Below are positions 8,594 to 20,369 of a stretch of 64,000 bases of DNA, one piece after another. The stretch is from contig NZ_CP034450.1 in NCBI RefSeq assembly GCF_003952505.1, forward strand, positions 186,001-250,000, given 5' to 3'. Numbering within the stretch: position 1 is the first letter of the stretch; each line of letters opens with the position of its first letter. Source of the DNA: Mesorhizobium sp. M4B.F.Ca.ET.058.02.1.1. Lineage in GTDB: Bacteria > Pseudomonadota > Alphaproteobacteria > Rhizobiales > Rhizobiaceae. The notes beneath the pieces were generated by a model that was not told the DNA's origin, made no database searches, and saw only the letters and a list, made by a program, of their open reading frames with translations. Position numbers and translations under genes: made by a program.

Positions 8594-9898
8594 ATGCTTC
8601 AGGACAAAGACCGCATCTTCACCAACATATACGGCCTCTTCGACAAGTCGCTCAACGGAGCGATGGCGCGCGGCGCCTGGGACAACACGCCAGGCATCAT
8701 CGCCAAGGGGCGCGACTGGATCGTCAACGAGATGAAGGCGTCGGGCCTGCGCGGACGCGGCGGCGCCGGCTTCCCGACCGGACTCAAGTGGTCGTTCATG
8801 CCCAAGCAGAGCGACGGCCGGCCGAGCTATCTGGTCATCAACGCCGACGAATCCGAGCCCGGCACCTGCAAGGACCGCGACATCCTGCGCAACGATCCGC
8901 ACACGCTGGTCGAGGGCGCGCTGCTCGCTGGCTTCGCCATGGGCGCGATCGCCGCCTACATCTATGTGCGCGGCGAGTTCATCAGGGAGCGCGAAGCGCT
9001 GCAGCGGGCCATCGACGAGGCCTATGAGGCCAAGCTGATCGGCAAGAACAACACTTCCGGCTACGACTTCGACGTCTATATGCACCATGGCGCCGGTGCC
9101 TATATCTGCGGCGAGGAGACGGCTCTGCTCGAAAGCCTCGAAGGCAAGAAGGGCCAGCCGCGTCTGAAGCCGCCGTTCCCGGCCAATGTCGGCCTCTATG
9201 GCTGCCCGACGACGGTCAACAATGTCGAGTCGATCGCGGTCGCGCCAACCATCCTGCGCCGCGGCGCTGCCTGGTTCTCGTCCTTCGGCCGGCCGAACAA
9301 TGTCGGCACCAAGCTGTTCTGCGTCTCCGGTCACGTCAACAACCCGTGCACCGTCGAAGAGGCGATGTCGATCCCGTTCCGCGAGCTGATCGACACGCAT
9401 TGCGGCGGCATCCGCGGTGGCTGGGACAATCTTCTGGCGGTCATTCCGGGCGGCGCTTCGGTGCCGCTGGTGCCGGCCGAGCAGATCATCGACACGCCGA
9501 TGGATTTCGACGCGTTGCGCGACTTGAAATCGGGCCTCGGCACGGCGGCTGTCATCGTCATGGACAAGTCGACCGATATCGTGAAGGCGATCGCCAGGCT
9601 TTCCTACTTCTACAAGCACGAAAGCTGCGGCCAGTGCACGCCGTGCCGCGAAGGCACCGGCTGGATGTGGCGGGTGATGGAGCGGCTGGTGCGCGGCGAG
9701 GCGCAGAAGCGCGAGATCGACATGCTGCTCGACGTCACCAAGCAGGTCGAGGGGCACACGATCTGCGCGCTGGGCGACGCGGCGGCATGGCCGATCCAGG
9801 GCCTGATGCGGCATTTCCGTGGCGAGGTGGAGCGCCGCATCGATGAGTTTTCGCGCAACGCGCACCGGGTGGAGCCGGTGATGGTGGCGGCGGAATAA
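8594..9898 (+). CDS. nuoF: NADH-quinone oxidoreductase subunit F
   Basis: 434-residue flavoprotein that oxidises NADH with FMN and passes electrons to a [4Fe-4S] cluster. Motifs: the glycine-rich [16 protein letters not shown] (nucleotide/FMN binding), [32 protein letters not shown], and the cluster ligands [12 protein letters not shown] with a distal cysteine in [13 protein letters not shown]. The ATG at 8594 ([16 protein letters not shown]) is chosen over upstream in-frame codons that overlap nuoE. Length is normal. Confidence 0.98.
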   Translation: MLQDKDRIFTNIYGLFDKSLNGAMARGAWDNTPGIIAKGRDWIVNEMKASGLRGRGGAGFPTGLKWSFMPKQSDGRPSYLVINADESEPGTCKDRDILRNDPHTLVEGALLAGFAMGAIAAYIYVRGEFIREREALQRAIDEAYEAKLIGKNNTSGYDFDVYMHHGAGAYICGEETALLESLEGKKGQPRLKPPFPANVGLYGCPTTVNNVESIAVAPTILRRGAAWFSSFGRPNNVGTKLFCVSGHVNNPCTVEEAMSIPFRELIDTHCGGIRGGWDNLLAVIPGGASVPLVPAEQIIDTPMDFDALRDLKSGLGTAAVIVMDKSTDIVKAIARLSYFYKHESCGQCTPCREGTGWMWRVMERLVRGEAQKREIDMLLDVTKQVEGHTICALGDAAAWPIQGLMRHFRGEVERRIDEFSRNAHRVEPVMVAAE

Positions 9899-9972
9899 GG
9901 TTGGAATTGCGGGCGAGAGCCCGGAACAGGAATAACGGGCGGGGCATACGAAGAAACGACCAGGAGCACTCG

Positions 9973-10668
9973 ATGGCGCTGTATTCGATACCCTATGCAC
10001 TGATGCCCGACATGGACCAGTTAGAGAAGATGAACCAGGATCTGACCAGGATGATGCCGAAGGAGATGGCCAGCGCCGTCAATCTCCTGGCGCATCCTGT
10101 CGCCGGTGTCGCCGCCATGTCGGCGATCAGCATCGGGCTGGCCAATCATGCCCTCGGCGTGTGGCTGGGCGCGCTTTCGGGCGCCACCGAGGCCTCGCAG
10201 CGGCTGTTCCAGCCGATCGTCGATGATTTCGAGGCGCGGAGCGAAGAGCTGGAGCAAGCCCAGAAGACCTCGTCCAAGGCGCGCAAGGCGACAAAGACGC
10301 TGATCGCCGAGGCGCAGACCTTCGCCAGGGATGTGACCGACATTGCCCAGGCCTCCGTGGAAAAGGTGCAGGACACCACCGGCACTGACACTGTGGCAAG
10401 CAGTGCCGCGACCGGGCTGATGCCGGAGGATTTCAGGCAGCCCAAGGCCATGGACCGGCCGGCGGCGCCGGCCGACCTGAAGGCGATCTCAGGCATTGGC
10501 CCGAAGCTGGAGAAGGTCCTCAATGGCCTCGGCATCTGGACATATGGCCAGATCGCGGCCTGGACGGCGGAAGAGATCGCCTGGGTCGAGGACTATCTGT
10601 CGCTCGCCGGCCGCATCGGCCGCGACGACTGGACTGGCCAGGCAACGGCGCTGGCGGCCAAAGGTTGA
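9973..10668 (+). CDS. Conserved nuo-operon protein with C-terminal helix-hairpin-helix-like domain
   Basis: 231-residue protein between nuoF and nuoG. Its N-terminal two thirds are helical and look phasin- or coiled-coil-like (LEKMNQDLTRMM, SEELEQAQKTSSKARKATKT), with a mildly hydrophobic stretch VAAMSAISIGLANHALGVWL. The C-terminal 75 residues (LKAISGIGPKLEKVLNGLGI, then GRIGRDDWTGQATALAAKG) closely match the tail of NuoE. ATG at 9973 has CAGGAG eight bases upstream. I do not know a named family for the whole protein. The shared domain and position suggest a complex I accessory or assembly role; this is inference. Confidence 0.85.
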   Translation: MALYSIPYALMPDMDQLEKMNQDLTRMMPKEMASAVNLLAHPVAGVAAMSAISIGLANHALGVWLGALSGATEASQRLFQPIVDDFEARSEELEQAQKTSSKARKATKTLIAEAQTFARDVTDIAQASVEKVQDTTGTDTVASSAATGLMPEDFRQPKAMDRPAAPADLKAISGIGPKLEKVLNGLGIWTYGQIAAWTAEEIAWVEDYLSLAGRIGRDDWTGQATALAAKG

Positions 10669-10742
10669 AATTCAATGCCGGGCGCGGTTTTGGCCGCGCC
10701 CGGAAAGAGGATTGCGGGACGTCCGCAGAGGTTTGAGGCGAG

Positions 10743-12824
10743 ATGGCAAAGCTCAAGGTCGACGGGAAAGAGATCACTGTACCCGACCACTACACGCTGC
10801 TGCAGGCAGCCGAGGATGCCGGCGCGGAAGTGCCGCGCTTCTGCTTCCATGAGCGGCTGTCGATCGCCGGCAACTGCCGCATGTGCCTGATCGAGGTGAA
10901 GGGCGGCCCGCCCAAGCCGCAGGCCTCCTGCGCCATGGGCGTGCGCGACCTGCGTCCGGGCCCGAACGGCGAGCCACCGGAAATCTTCACCAACACGCCG
11001 ATGGTCAAGAAGGCCCGCGAAGGCGTGATGGAATTCCTGCTGATCAACCATCCGCTGGATTGCCCGATCTGCGACCAGGGCGGCGAATGCGACCTGCAGG
11101 ACCAGGCGATGGCCTTCGGCGTCGATTCCTCGCGCTATCACGAGAACAAGCGCGCGGTGGAAGACAAGTATATCGGGCCGCTCGTGAAGACGGTGATGAA
11201 CCGCTGCATCCACTGCACGCGCTGCGTCCGCTTCACCACCGAGGTCGCCGGCATTTCCGAACTCGGCCTGATCGGCCGCGGCGAGGATGCCGAGATCACC
11301 ACCTATCTCGAACAGGCAATGACCTCGGAATTGCAGGGCAATGTCATCGATCTCTGCCCGGTCGGCGCGCTGACTTCCAAGCCCTTCGCGTTCCAGGCGC
11401 GGCCGTGGGAACTGACCAAGACGGAATCGATCGACGTCATGGACGCGGTCGGCTCGGCGATCCGCGTCGATTCCAGGGGGCGCGAGGTGATGCGCATCCT
11501 GCCGCGCGTCAACGAGGCGGTGAACGAGGAGTGGATCTCGGACAAGACCCGCTTCATCTGGGACGGGCTGCGCACGCAGCGCCTCGACCGCCCCTATGTG
11601 CGTAAGGATGGCAAGCTCGTCGCGGCAAGCTGGGCCGAAGCCTTCGCAGCGATCAAGGACGAAGTGGGCAAGACCACGCCCGAGCGGATCGGCGCCGTCG
11701 CCGGCGATCTCTCCGCCGTCGAGGAGATCTATGCGCTGAAGCTTCTGATGGCGGCGCTCGGCTCGAAGAATACCGACTGCCGCCAGGATGGCGCCGCGCT
11801 CGATCCGTCGCTCGGCCGCGCCAGCTACATCTTCAACCCGACCATCGAGGGCATCGAGCAGGCCGACGCGGTGCTGATCATCGGCGCCAACCCGCGCTTC
11901 GAGGCCTCGGTGCTCAATGCCCGCATCCGCAAGCGCTGGCGCATCGGCAACCTGCCGATCGGCGTTATCGGCGAGATCGGTGACACGCGCTACGACTATG
12001 AGCAGATCGGCGCCGGTCCGGAATCGCTGAAGGACCTGGCCGACGGCAACGGCAAGTTCTTCCAGGTGCTGAAAAAGGCGACGCACCCGCTGATCATCGT
12101 CGGCCAGGGCGCGCTGGCGCGCGCCGACGGTGCCGCCGTGCTCGGCCAGGCGGCCAAGCTCGCCGCGGCGGTCAATGCCGCCCGTGCCGACTGGAACGGT
12201 TTTGCCGTGCTCCATAATGCTGCCGGTCGCGTCGGCGGTCTCGACCTCGGCTTTGTGCCGGGCGAGGGCGGCAAGGGCGTCGCGGGCATGCTCGGCGAGA
12301 CAGATCTTCTGTTCCTGCTCGGCGCCGACGAGATCGACATGGCCAAGACCGGCGGCGCATTCGTCGTCTATATCGGCACGCATGGCGACGCCGGCGCGCA
12401 CCGTGCCAACGTCATCCTGCCGGCCGCCGCCTACACCGAAAAGTCCGGCACCTACGTCAACACGGAAGGCCGCGTGCAGCATACCAATCGCGCCGGTTTC
12501 GCGCCCGGCGATGCACGCGAGGACTGGGCGATCCTCAGGGCATTGTCTGATGTGCTCGGCAAGAAGCTGCCTTTCGACTCGCTGCCGCAACTGCGCGCCA
12601 AGCTCTATGGCGAATATCCGCATCTTGCCCGCATCGACCAGGTTCTGGCCGGCAGCGCCGATGACGTCGCCAGGGCGGCGAAGCTCGGTGGCCGGCTGAA
12701 CAAGGGCACCTTCACCTCGCCGGTGAAGGACTTCTACCTGACCAACCCGATCGCGCGGGCCTCTGCCGTGATGGCCGAATGCTCGGCGCTGGCCAAGAGC
12801 GGCTTCAAGCAGGCGGCGGAATAA
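10743..12824 (+). CDS. nuoG: NADH-quinone oxidoreductase subunit G
   Basis: 693-residue iron-sulfur subunit of the NADH module. The N-terminus is a ferredoxin-like [2Fe-2S] domain ([15 protein letters not shown], then CAMG). It is followed by the HxxC/C region with [14 protein letters not shown], the [4Fe-4S] motif [12 protein letters not shown] and DLCPVGAL. The remainder is a molybdopterin-oxidoreductase-like fold without catalytic Mo, normal for NuoG. Length matches alphaproteobacterial NuoG. ATG at 10743 is preceded by GAGGCGAG. Confidence 0.98.
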   Translation: MAKLKVDGKEITVPDHYTLLQAAEDAGAEVPRFCFHERLSIAGNCRMCLIEVKGGPPKPQASCAMGVRDLRPGPNGEPPEIFTNTPMVKKAREGVMEFLLINHPLDCPICDQGGECDLQDQAMAFGVDSSRYHENKRAVEDKYIGPLVKTVMNRCIHCTRCVRFTTEVAGISELGLIGRGEDAEITTYLEQAMTSELQGNVIDLCPVGALTSKPFAFQARPWELTKTESIDVMDAVGSAIRVDSRGREVMRILPRVNEAVNEEWISDKTRFIWDGLRTQRLDRPYVRKDGKLVAASWAEAFAAIKDEVGKTTPERIGAVAGDLSAVEEIYALKLLMAALGSKNTDCRQDGAALDPSLGRASYIFNPTIEGIEQADAVLIIGANPRFEASVLNARIRKRWRIGNLPIGVIGEIGDTRYDYEQIGAGPESLKDLADGNGKFFQVLKKATHPLIIVGQGALARADGAAVLGQAAKLAAAVNAARADWNGFAVLHNAAGRVGGLDLGFVPGEGGKGVAGMLGETDLLFLLGADEIDMAKTGGAFVVYIGTHGDAGAHRANVILPAAAYTEKSGTYVNTEGRVQHTNRAGFAPGDAREDWAILRALSDVLGKKLPFDSLPQLRAKLYGEYPHLARIDQVLAGSADDVARAAKLGGRLNKGTFTSPVKDFYLTNPIARASAVMAECSALAKSGFKQAAE

Positions 12825-12826
12825 GC

Positions 12827-13870
12827 ATGGAAACCTTCTTCTCCTTCTACGTGCTGCCGGCGCTGATCATCCTGCTGAAGTCGGTCGTGCTGATCGTCGT
12901 GCTCTTGGTCTTCGTCGCCTACATTCTCTACGCCGACCGCAAGATCTGGGCGGCGGTGCAACTGCGCCGCGGACCGAACGTGGTTGGCCCCTGGGGCACG
13001 CTGCAGGCTTTCGCCGACCTGTTGAAGTTCGTCTTCAAGGAGCCGGTGATCCCGTCCGGCGCCAACAAGGGCGTCTTCCTGCTGGCGCCGCTGGTGTCGG
13101 CGGTGCTGGCGATCTCGGCCTGGGCGGTCATTCCGGTCAACCAGGGCTGGGCGATCGCCAACGTCAATGTCGGTATCCTCTATGTCTTCGCCATCTCCTC
13201 GCTCGAGGTCTATGGCGTGATCATGGGCGGCTGGGCGTCGAACTCGAAATATCCGTTCCTCGGCGCGCTGAGGTCGGCCGCGCAGATGGTGTCCTACGAA
13301 GTCTCGATCGGCTTCGTCATCGTCACCGTGCTCTTGTGCGTCGGCTCGCTCAACCTGTCCGACATCGTCATGTCGCAGCACGATGGGCTCGGCACCCGGC
13401 TCGGCCTGCCCAACACCTTCCTCGACTGGCACTGGCTGTCGCTGTTCCCGATGTTCGTCATTTTCTTCATCTCGGCGCTGGCCGAGACGAACCGCCCGCC
13501 TTTCGATCTGGTGGAGGCCGAATCGGAACTGGTCGCCGGCCACATGGTCGAATACTCGTCGACGCCGTTCTTGCTCTTCTTCCTTGGCGAGTATGTCGCC
13601 ATCGTCCTGATGTGCGCGCTGGCGACCATCCTGTTCCTCGGCGGCTGGCTGCCGCCCTTCGACTTCGCGCCCTTCACCTGGGTGCCGGGGCTGATCTGGT
13701 TCGTGCTCAAGGTCTGCCTGGTGTTCTTCGGCATTTCCATGGTGAAGGCGTTCGTGCCGCGCTACCGCTATGACCAGCTGATGCGGCTAGGTTGGAAGGT
13801 CTTCCTGCCGATCTCGCTGTTCATGGTCATCGCCACCGCAGCCTTCCTCAAGCTCACGGGGTTTGCGTAA
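12827..13870 (+). CDS. nuoH: NADH-quinone oxidoreductase subunit H
   Basis: 347-residue membrane subunit at the junction of the two arms of complex I, contributing to the quinone channel. Family segments are present: [22 protein letters not shown], the acidic loop [29 protein letters not shown] (split here by position: [16 protein letters not shown] near residue 220), and [14 protein letters not shown] near the C-terminus. Multiple hydrophobic helices are evident. The ATG at 12827 lies two bases after the nuoG stop. Its stop overlaps the nuoI start by one base. Confidence 0.98.
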   Translation: METFFSFYVLPALIILLKSVVLIVVLLVFVAYILYADRKIWAAVQLRRGPNVVGPWGTLQAFADLLKFVFKEPVIPSGANKGVFLLAPLVSAVLAISAWAVIPVNQGWAIANVNVGILYVFAISSLEVYGVIMGGWASNSKYPFLGALRSAAQMVSYEVSIGFVIVTVLLCVGSLNLSDIVMSQHDGLGTRLGLPNTFLDWHWLSLFPMFVIFFISALAETNRPPFDLVEAESELVAGHMVEYSSTPFLLFFLGEYVAIVLMCALATILFLGGWLPPFDFAPFTWVPGLIWFVLKVCLVFFGISMVKAFVPRYRYDQLMRLGWKVFLPISLFMVIATAAFLKLTGFA

Positions 13871-14361
13871 TGTCCGCTCTTTCCCAAGCCGCAAAGGCGC
13901 TGCTGCTGAAGGATTTCGTCAGCGCCTTCTTCCTGTCGATGCGCCAGTTCTTCGCGCCGAAGGAGACGATCAACTATCCGCACGAGAAGGGGCCGATCAG
14001 CCCCCGCTTCCGCGGCGAGCATGCGCTGCGCCGCTACCCCAATGGCGAAGAGCGCTGCATCGCCTGCAAGCTGTGCGAGGCGATCTGCCCGGCGCAGGCG
14101 ATCACCATCGAGGCCGGCCCGCGCCGCAACGACGGCACGCGCCGCACCGTGCGCTACGACATCGACATGGTGAAGTGCATCTATTGCGGCTTCTGCCAGG
14201 AGGCCTGCCCGGTCGACGCCATCGTCGAGGGGCCGAATTTCGAATTCGCGACCGAGACGCGCGAGGAGCTTTACTACAACAAGGAAAAGCTGCTCGCGAA
14301 CGGCGATCGCTGGGAACGCGAACTGGCGCGCAACATCGCTCTGGACGCGCCCTACCGCTGA
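13870..14361 (+). CDS. nuoI: NADH-quinone oxidoreductase subunit I
   Basis: 163-residue ferredoxin-like subunit carrying two [4Fe-4S] clusters (N6a, N6b) that connect NuoG to NuoB. The two motifs are [15 protein letters not shown] and [15 protein letters not shown]. The ATG at 13870 shares its first base with the nuoH stop; the upstream in-frame extension lies inside nuoH. It is followed by a 129-base gap, the only sizeable gap in the second half of the operon. Confidence 0.98.
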   Translation: MSALSQAAKALLLKDFVSAFFLSMRQFFAPKETINYPHEKGPISPRFRGEHALRRYPNGEERCIACKLCEAICPAQAITIEAGPRRNDGTRRTVRYDIDMVKCIYCGFCQEACPVDAIVEGPNFEFATETREELYYNKEKLLANGDRWERELARNIALDAPYR

Positions 14362-14445
14362 CATTTGACGCATGGACGGGGCGAGGGGCCTCGTTTAAGG
14401 ACAACGCGGCTTCGGCACCGGAGGCGGTACGAAGCCAGAAAGAGC

Positions 14446-14467
14446 GAACAGGACGAACGTCCTGTTC
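14446..14467 (+). other. Perfect hairpin in the nuoI-nuoJ gap
   Basis: Arms GAACAGGACG (14446-14455) and CGTCCTGTTC (14458-14467) are exact reverse complements separated by two bases; as RNA it would form a 9-bp stem with a GAAC loop. There is no T-run after it on the plus strand, so it is not a classical terminator. It sits 24 bases before the nuoJ ATG and could affect nuoJ translation or mRNA stability. Confidence 0.6.
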
Positions 14468-14490
14468 GGACAGGAACCCGGGGGATCCCC

Positions 14491-15111
14491 ATGCTGAGTG
14501 GACTAGAGGCGGCTTTCTTCTACCTCTTCGCCTTTGTCGCGGTGGCGTCGGCCTTCATGGTCATTTCGTCGCGCAACCCTGTGCATTCGGTGCTGTTCCT
14601 GATCCTGACCTTCTTCAATGCCGCCGGCCTGTTCATGCTGACCGGCGCCGAGTTCCTGGCGATGATCCTGCTCGTCGTCTATGTCGGCGCCGTGATGGTG
14701 CTGTTCCTGTTCGTCGTCATGATGCTCGACGTCGACTTCGCCGAGATGAAGGAAGGCGCGCTGCAATACGCCCCGATCGGCGCGCTGGTCGGGCTGATCC
14801 TGGCGGCGGAACTGATTGTCGTGCTCGGCGGCTACACTTTCGCGCCGCAGCTGGCCTCGACAGTGGCCAAGCCCATCCCGGATCTCGCCCAGCGCACCAA
14901 CACGGCCGCGCTCGGCGATATCCTCTACACGGACTACCTCTACTACTTCCAGATCGCCGGCCTCGTGCTGCTTGTCGCCATGATCGGCGCCATCGTGCTG
15001 ACGCTGCGCCACAAGCCGGGCGTCAAGCGGCAGTCGATCGCAGCCCAGGTCGGCCGCACGCCGGCGACCGGCATGGAAATCCGCAAGGTCAAATCGGGCG
15101 AGGGCATCTGA
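14491..15111 (+). CDS. nuoJ: NADH-quinone oxidoreductase subunit J
   Basis: 206-residue membrane subunit of complex I with about five hydrophobic helices. The characteristic [16 protein letters not shown] (the pi-bulge-containing third helix in known structures) is visible, preceded by [20 protein letters not shown]. The ATG at 14491 follows a G-rich leader (GGGGGAT). It ends one base before the nuoK start. Confidence 0.97.
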   Translation: MLSGLEAAFFYLFAFVAVASAFMVISSRNPVHSVLFLILTFFNAAGLFMLTGAEFLAMILLVVYVGAVMVLFLFVVMMLDVDFAEMKEGALQYAPIGALVGLILAAELIVVLGGYTFAPQLASTVAKPIPDLAQRTNTAALGDILYTDYLYYFQIAGLVLLVAMIGAIVLTLRHKPGVKRQSIAAQVGRTPATGMEIRKVKSGEGI

Positions 15112-15112
15112 G

Positions 15113-15421
15113 ATGGTCGTCGGCATCGCGCACTACCTCACCGTATCGGCGATCCTGTTCACGCTCGGCGTGTTCGGCATCTTCCTGAACCGCAAGAACG
15201 TCATCGTCATCCTGATGTCGGTCGAGCTGATCCTGCTTGCGGTCAACATCAATTTCGTCGCCTTCTCGGCGGCGCTCGGCGATCTCGTCGGGCAGGTGTT
15301 CGCGCTGTTCGTGCTGACGGTCGCCGCGGCCGAGGCCGCGATCGGTCTTGCCATTCTCGTCGTCTTCTTCCGCAACCGCGGCTCGATCGCGGTCGAAGAC
15401 GTCAACATGATGAAGGGTTGA
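15113..15421 (+). CDS. nuoK: NADH-quinone oxidoreductase subunit K
   Basis: 102-residue membrane subunit, homologous to MnhC/MrpC antiporter proteins, with three transmembrane helices. Conserved intramembrane glutamates are seen in [20 protein letters not shown] and [20 protein letters not shown], both part of the proton path. Length and order are typical. Confidence 0.98.
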   Translation: MVVGIAHYLTVSAILFTLGVFGIFLNRKNVIVILMSVELILLAVNINFVAFSAALGDLVGQVFALFVLTVAAAEAAIGLAILVVFFRNRGSIAVEDVNMMKG

Positions 15422-15431
15422 CGGGGCAGTC

Positions 15432-17405
15432 ATGTATCAAGCAATCGTCTTCCTTCCGCTGCTCGGCTTCCTGATCGTCGGCCTGTTCGGCACGTCGCTC
15501 GGCGCCAAGGCGTCCGAATACATCACCTCCGGCTTCCTGGTGATTTCGGCCGTGCTGTCGTGGATCGCCTTCTTCTCGGTCGGCTTCGGCGAGGGCGAAG
15601 TGTTCACCGTGCCGGTGCTGCGCTGGATCCAGTCGGGCGGGCTCGACGCGTCCTGGGCGCTCAGGATCGACACGCTGACGGTGGTGATGCTGGTCGTCGT
15701 CAACACCGTGTCGGCGCTGGTCCACATCTACTCGATCGGCTACATGCATCACGATCCGAACCGGCCGCGCTTCTTTGCCTATCTGTCGCTGTTCACCTTC
15801 GCCATGCTGATGCTGGTGACGGCCGACAATCTGGTGCAGATGTTCTTCGGCTGGGAAGGTGTCGGTCTCGCCTCCTACCTGCTGATCGGCTTCTGGTACA
15901 AGAAGCCGTCGGCCAATGCCGCGGCAATCAAGGCCTTCATCGTCAACCGCGTCGGCGATTTCGGCTTCGCGCTGGGCATTTTCGGCGTGTTCGTGCTTTT
16001 CGGCTCGGTCAATCTCGGCACCATCTTCGCCAATGCGGCGAGCTTCGTTCCGACAGAGGGCGCCGAGCACGGCGCAACCGTGCTCACCTTCCTCGGCTAT
16101 ACGCTCGACAAGCACTCGGCGCTGACCGTCGTCTGCCTGCTGCTCTTCATGGGCGCGATGGGCAAGTCGGCGCAGGTGCCGCTGCACACCTGGCTGCCCG
16201 ACGCCATGGAAGGCCCGACCCCGGTCTCGGCGCTGATCCATGCCGCCACCATGGTGACGGCGGGCGTGTTCATGCTGGCCAGGCTGTCGCCGCTGTTCGA
16301 GCTGTCGCATTCGGCGCTGACGGTCGTCACCTTCATCGGCGCCTTCACCGCCTTCTTCGCGGCCACTGTCGGCCTCGTCCAGAACGACATCAAGCGCGTC
16401 ATCGCCTATTCGACCTGCTCGCAGCTTGGCTACATGTTCGTGGCGCTCGGCGTCGGCGCCTATGGCGCCGCGATCTTCCATTTGTTCACGCACGCCTTCT
16501 TCAAGGCGCTGCTGTTCCTCGGTTCGGGCTCGGTGATCCATGCCGTCTCCGACGAGCAGGACATGCGCAACATGGGTGGCCTCAGGACGCTCATTCCGAA
16601 GACCTACTGGATGATGGTGATCGGCACGCTGGCGCTGACCGGCGTCGGCATTCCGGTGACGGTCATCGGCACCGCCGGCTTCTTCTCCAAGGACGCCATC
16701 ATCGAGAGTGCCTTTGCCAGCCACAATCTGTTTGCCGGCACCGCCTTCGTGCTGCTGGTTGTCGCCGCGGCCTTTACCTCCTTCTACTCCTGGCGGCTGA
16801 TCTTCATGACTTTCCATGGCCAGCCGCGCGCCAGCCACGAGGTCATGCACCATGTCCATGAATCGCCGCCGGTGATGCTGGTGCCGCTGTTCATCCTGGC
16901 CGTGGGCGCGCTGTTTGCCGGCATCATCTTCCATGGCGCCTTCATCGGCGAGGGCTATGCCGAGTTCTGGAAGGCGTCGCTGTTCACACTGCCGGAAAAC
17001 CACATCCTTCACGAGATCCACGAACTGCCGCTGTGGGTCGAACTGGCGCCGTTCATCGCCATGGTCATCGGCTTCGCGGTCGCCTGGAAGTTCTATATCC
17101 GCTCGCCGGAACTGCCCGCCAGCGTCGCCGCCAACCATCGCCTGCTCTACGCCTTCCTGCTCAACAAGTGGTACTTCGACGAGCTCTACGACGTCCTGTT
17201 CGTGCGGCCGGCGAAGCGCCTCGGCAGGTTCCTGTGGAAGACCGGCGACGGCGCCGTCATCGACGGGTTCGGGCCTGACGGGGTCTCGGCGCGCGTCGTC
17301 GACGTCACCAACCGGGTCGTCAAGCTGCAGACCGGCTACCTCTACCACTACGCCTTCGCCATGCTGATCGGCGTTGCCGCACTCGTCACCTGGATGATGC
17401 TCTGA
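15432..17405 (+). CDS. nuoL: NADH-quinone oxidoreductase subunit L
   Basis: 657-residue antiporter-like proton-pumping subunit of complex I, with the long lateral amphipathic helix at its C-terminus. Visible signatures: [19 protein letters not shown] (glutamate in helix 5), [20 protein letters not shown] (key lysine) and [18 protein letters not shown]. Length fits. Start ATG at 15432, ten bases after nuoK; its stop overlaps the nuoM start by one base. Confidence 0.98.
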   Translation: MYQAIVFLPLLGFLIVGLFGTSLGAKASEYITSGFLVISAVLSWIAFFSVGFGEGEVFTVPVLRWIQSGGLDASWALRIDTLTVVMLVVVNTVSALVHIYSIGYMHHDPNRPRFFAYLSLFTFAMLMLVTADNLVQMFFGWEGVGLASYLLIGFWYKKPSANAAAIKAFIVNRVGDFGFALGIFGVFVLFGSVNLGTIFANAASFVPTEGAEHGATVLTFLGYTLDKHSALTVVCLLLFMGAMGKSAQVPLHTWLPDAMEGPTPVSALIHAATMVTAGVFMLARLSPLFELSHSALTVVTFIGAFTAFFAATVGLVQNDIKRVIAYSTCSQLGYMFVALGVGAYGAAIFHLFTHAFFKALLFLGSGSVIHAVSDEQDMRNMGGLRTLIPKTYWMMVIGTLALTGVGIPVTVIGTAGFFSKDAIIESAFASHNLFAGTAFVLLVVAAAFTSFYSWRLIFMTFHGQPRASHEVMHHVHESPPVMLVPLFILAVGALFAGIIFHGAFIGEGYAEFWKASLFTLPENHILHEIHELPLWVELAPFIAMVIGFAVAWKFYIRSPELPASVAANHRLLYAFLLNKWYFDELYDVLFVRPAKRLGRFLWKTGDGAVIDGFGPDGVSARVVDVTNRVVKLQTGYLYHYAFAMLIGVAALVTWMML

Positions 17406-18910
17406 TGACCGCCTGGCCAATCCTCTCGCTGGTCACCTTCCTGCCGCTGGTTGGTGTGCTGCTCATCCTGTTCATCAATGATGACAGCGAAAACGCGCGC
17501 CGCAACATCCGCGCCATCGCGCTGTGGACGACGAGCATCACCTTCGTCATCTCGCTGTTCATCTGGAAGGGTTTTGACAATTCGCAGGCCGGCTTCCAGT
17601 TCGTCGAGAAGGTCGCCTGGCTGGATTCGGGCATTTCCTACCACATGGGTGTCGACGGCATATCGATGCTGTTCGTCATCCTCACCACCTTCCTGATGCC
17701 GCTCTGCATCCTGGCTTCGTGGGAAGCGATCGAGAAGCGGGTCAAGGCCTACATGATCGCCTTCCTGCTCCTGGAAACGCTGATGATCGGCGTGTTCTGC
17801 GCGCTCGACATCGTGCTGTTCTACGTCTTCTTCGAGGCCGGCCTGATCCCGATGTTCATCATCATCGGCGTCTGGGGCGGCAAGCGGCGCGTCTACGCCT
17901 CGTTCAAGTTCTTCCTCTATACGCTCGCCGGCTCGGTGCTGATGCTGCTCGCCGTCATGGCGATGTTCTACCAGTCGGGTACCACCGACATCACGACGCT
18001 GCTGACGCACAACTTCCCGGCCAACATGCAGACCTGGCTGTGGCTCGCCTTCTTCGCCTCCTTCGCGGTGAAGATGCCGATGTGGCCGGTGCACACCTGG
18101 CTGCCGGACGCGCACGTCGAGGCGCCGACGGCGGGCTCGGTGATCCTGGCCGCGATCCTCCTGAAGATGGGCGGATATGGCTTCCTGCGCTTCTCGCTGC
18201 CGATGTTCCCGCTGGCGTCGGAAATGTTCGCGCCGCTGGTGTTCACGCTGTCGGTCGTCGCCATCATCTACACCTCGCTGGTGGCGCTGATGCAGGAGGA
18301 CATGAAGAAGCTGATCGCCTATTCGTCGGTCGCCCATATGGGCTTCGTCACCATGGGCATCTTCGCCATGAACCAGGAAGGCGTGCAGGGCGCGATCTTC
18401 CAGATGCTCAGCCACGGCCTCGTCTCCGGCGCGCTGTTCCTGTGCGTCGGCGTCATCTACGACCGCATGCACACGCGCGAGATCGATGCCTATGGCGGGC
18501 TGGTCAACAACATGCCGAAATACGCCACCGTGTTCATGGTCTTCACCATGGCCAATGTCGGCCTGCCTGGCACCAGCGGCTTCGTCGGCGAGTTCCTGAC
18601 CATGCTGGGTGTGTTCCGGGTCAACACCTGGGTGGCGTTCTTCGCCGCCACCGGCGTCATCCTGTCGGCGGCCTACGCGCTCTGGCTCTATCGCCGCGTG
18701 ATCTTCGGGTCGTTGACCAAGGACAGCCTGAAAGATCTGCTCGACCTCTCGGCGCGCGAGAAGGCGATCATCTATCCGCTGGTGGTGCTGGTCATCTTCT
18801 TCGGCGTCTACCCGGCGCCGGTCTTCGATGCGACGGCCGCCTCGGTCAAGGCGCTCGTCACTAACGTCACCGCATCCATCAATACCGCGCAGACCGCGGC
18901 GGCGAACTGA
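17405..18910 (+). CDS. nuoM: NADH-quinone oxidoreductase subunit M
   Basis: 501-residue antiporter-like membrane subunit. Landmarks are [20 protein letters not shown] (helix 5 glutamate), [20 protein letters not shown] (helix 7 lysine) and [19 protein letters not shown]. It is translationally coupled to nuoL by a TGATG overlap and followed by nuoN after 18 bases. Confidence 0.98.
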   Translation: MTAWPILSLVTFLPLVGVLLILFINDDSENARRNIRAIALWTTSITFVISLFIWKGFDNSQAGFQFVEKVAWLDSGISYHMGVDGISMLFVILTTFLMPLCILASWEAIEKRVKAYMIAFLLLETLMIGVFCALDIVLFYVFFEAGLIPMFIIIGVWGGKRRVYASFKFFLYTLAGSVLMLLAVMAMFYQSGTTDITTLLTHNFPANMQTWLWLAFFASFAVKMPMWPVHTWLPDAHVEAPTAGSVILAAILLKMGGYGFLRFSLPMFPLASEMFAPLVFTLSVVAIIYTSLVALMQEDMKKLIAYSSVAHMGFVTMGIFAMNQEGVQGAIFQMLSHGLVSGALFLCVGVIYDRMHTREIDAYGGLVNNMPKYATVFMVFTMANVGLPGTSGFVGEFLTMLGVFRVNTWVAFFAATGVILSAAYALWLYRRVIFGSLTKDSLKDLLDLSAREKAIIYPLVVLVIFFGVYPAPVFDATAASVKALVTNVTASINTAQTAAAN

Positions 18911-18928
18911 CTGGGGATATCGCGAACC

Positions 18929-20365
18929 ATGACGCCGGACCTTCTCTCCAGCCTTTCGCTCTCGACGCCGGAGCTTATCCTCGCCATCGGCGCGCTGGCG
19001 CTGTTGATGGTGGGCGCCTATTCGCGCACCGACAGCACGGCCACCGTCAACGGTCTTGCCGTCGCCATACTTGCGCTCGCCGGCTTCTGGGTGGTCTCTT
19101 CCAGCGGGCAGGGCACCGCCTACGGCAGCGCCTTCGTCCAGGATTCCTTCGCCCGCTTCATGAAGGTGCTGGCGCTGATCGGCTCGGCGGTGACGCTGGT
19201 CATGTCGATGCGCTTCGCCAGACAGGAGCATTTCGACAAGTTCGAATATCCGGTGCTGATCCTGCTGTGCACGCTCGGCATGTTGCTGATGATCTCGGCC
19301 AACGGCATGATCGGGCTCTATCTCGGCCTCGAGCTGCAGTCACTGGCGATCTACGTGCTCGCCGCGATCAACCGCGACAGCGTCCGTTCGACCGAAGCCG
19401 GCCTCAAATATTTCGTGCTCGGCGCGCTGTCGTCCGGCATGCTGCTCTACGGCATCTCGCTGATTTACGGCTACACCGGCAACACCGGCTTCCAGGAGAT
19501 CGCGACCGCGCTCGGCAGTGGCGAGCGGCAGCTCGGCCTCGTCTTCGGCCTGGTCTTCGTGCTGGCCGGCCTTGCCTTCAAGATTTCGGCGGTGCCGTTC
19601 CACATGTGGACCCCGGACGTCTATGAGGGCGCGCCGACGCCGATCACCGCTTTCCTGGCCGCCGCCCCGAAAATGGCGGCGATGGCGCTGATCGTGCGCG
19701 TCACCATGGGCGCCTTCAAGCCGATCGCGTCGGACTGGCAGCAGATCATCGTCTTCATTTCGATCGCCTCGATGGCGCTTGGCGCCTTCGCGGCAATCGG
19801 CCAGACCAACATCAAGCGGCTGATGGCTTATTCCTCGATCGGTCACATGGGCTACGCGCTGGTCGGCCTCGCCGCCAACAGCCAGGCCGGCGTGCGCGGT
19901 GTCGCCATCTACATGCTGATCTATCTGGTGATGACGCTCGGCACCTTCGCCTTCATCCTCGCCATGCGGCGCAAGGAGGGCAATGTCGAGCAGATCAACG
20001 ATCTCGCCGGCCTCGCCTCGACCAATCCGATCATGGCGACGATCCTCACTATCCTGATGTTCTCGCTGGCCGGCATTCCGCCGCTCGCCGGCTTCTGGGG
20101 GAAGTGGTACGTCTTCCTCGCCGCCATCAACGCCAACCTCTATGCGCTGGCGATCATCGGCGTGCTGGCCTCGGTGGTGGGCGCCTACTATTATCTGCGC
20201 ATCATCAAGCTCATGTGGTTCGACGAACCGGTCGGCGGCTTCGTGCCGATGGCCAGCGAACTGCGCCTCGTGCTCGGCGTCAGCGGCGCCTTCGTGCTGT
20301 TCTACGTGCTGATCGGCGGGCCGATCGGCACCTATGCCGAAGCCGCGGCGAAGACCTTCTTCTGA
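18929..20365 (+). CDS. nuoN: NADH-quinone oxidoreductase subunit N
   Basis: 478-residue antiporter-like membrane subunit, last gene of the nuo set. Landmarks are [20 protein letters not shown] (helix 5 glutamate), [20 protein letters not shown] (helix 7 lysine) and [17 protein letters not shown]. Typical length. birA starts four bases after its stop, so the operon may continue into birA, rnj, mce and DUF1467. Confidence 0.98.
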   Translation: MTPDLLSSLSLSTPELILAIGALALLMVGAYSRTDSTATVNGLAVAILALAGFWVVSSSGQGTAYGSAFVQDSFARFMKVLALIGSAVTLVMSMRFARQEHFDKFEYPVLILLCTLGMLLMISANGMIGLYLGLELQSLAIYVLAAINRDSVRSTEAGLKYFVLGALSSGMLLYGISLIYGYTGNTGFQEIATALGSGERQLGLVFGLVFVLAGLAFKISAVPFHMWTPDVYEGAPTPITAFLAAAPKMAAMALIVRVTMGAFKPIASDWQQIIVFISIASMALGAFAAIGQTNIKRLMAYSSIGHMGYALVGLAANSQAGVRGVAIYMLIYLVMTLGTFAFILAMRRKEGNVEQINDLAGLASTNPIMATILTILMFSLAGIPPLAGFWGKWYVFLAAINANLYALAIIGVLASVVGAYYYLRIIKLMWFDEPVGGFVPMASELRLVLGVSGAFVLFYVLIGGPIGTYAEAAAKTFF

Positions 20366-20369
20366 CGGC

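Noticed and set aside
10593..12623. 676-codon minus-strand open frame opposite nuoG
   Set aside because: Antisense shadow; nuoG carries complete Fe-S motifs on the plus strand.
15402..17420. 672-codon minus-strand open frame opposite nuoL
   Set aside because: Shadow of nuoL; low-complexity His/Glu/Arg-rich translation typical of antisense to membrane-protein genes.
17348..19231. 627-codon minus-strand open frame opposite nuoM and nuoN
   Set aside because: Same reason: antisense shadow of hydrophobic subunits.
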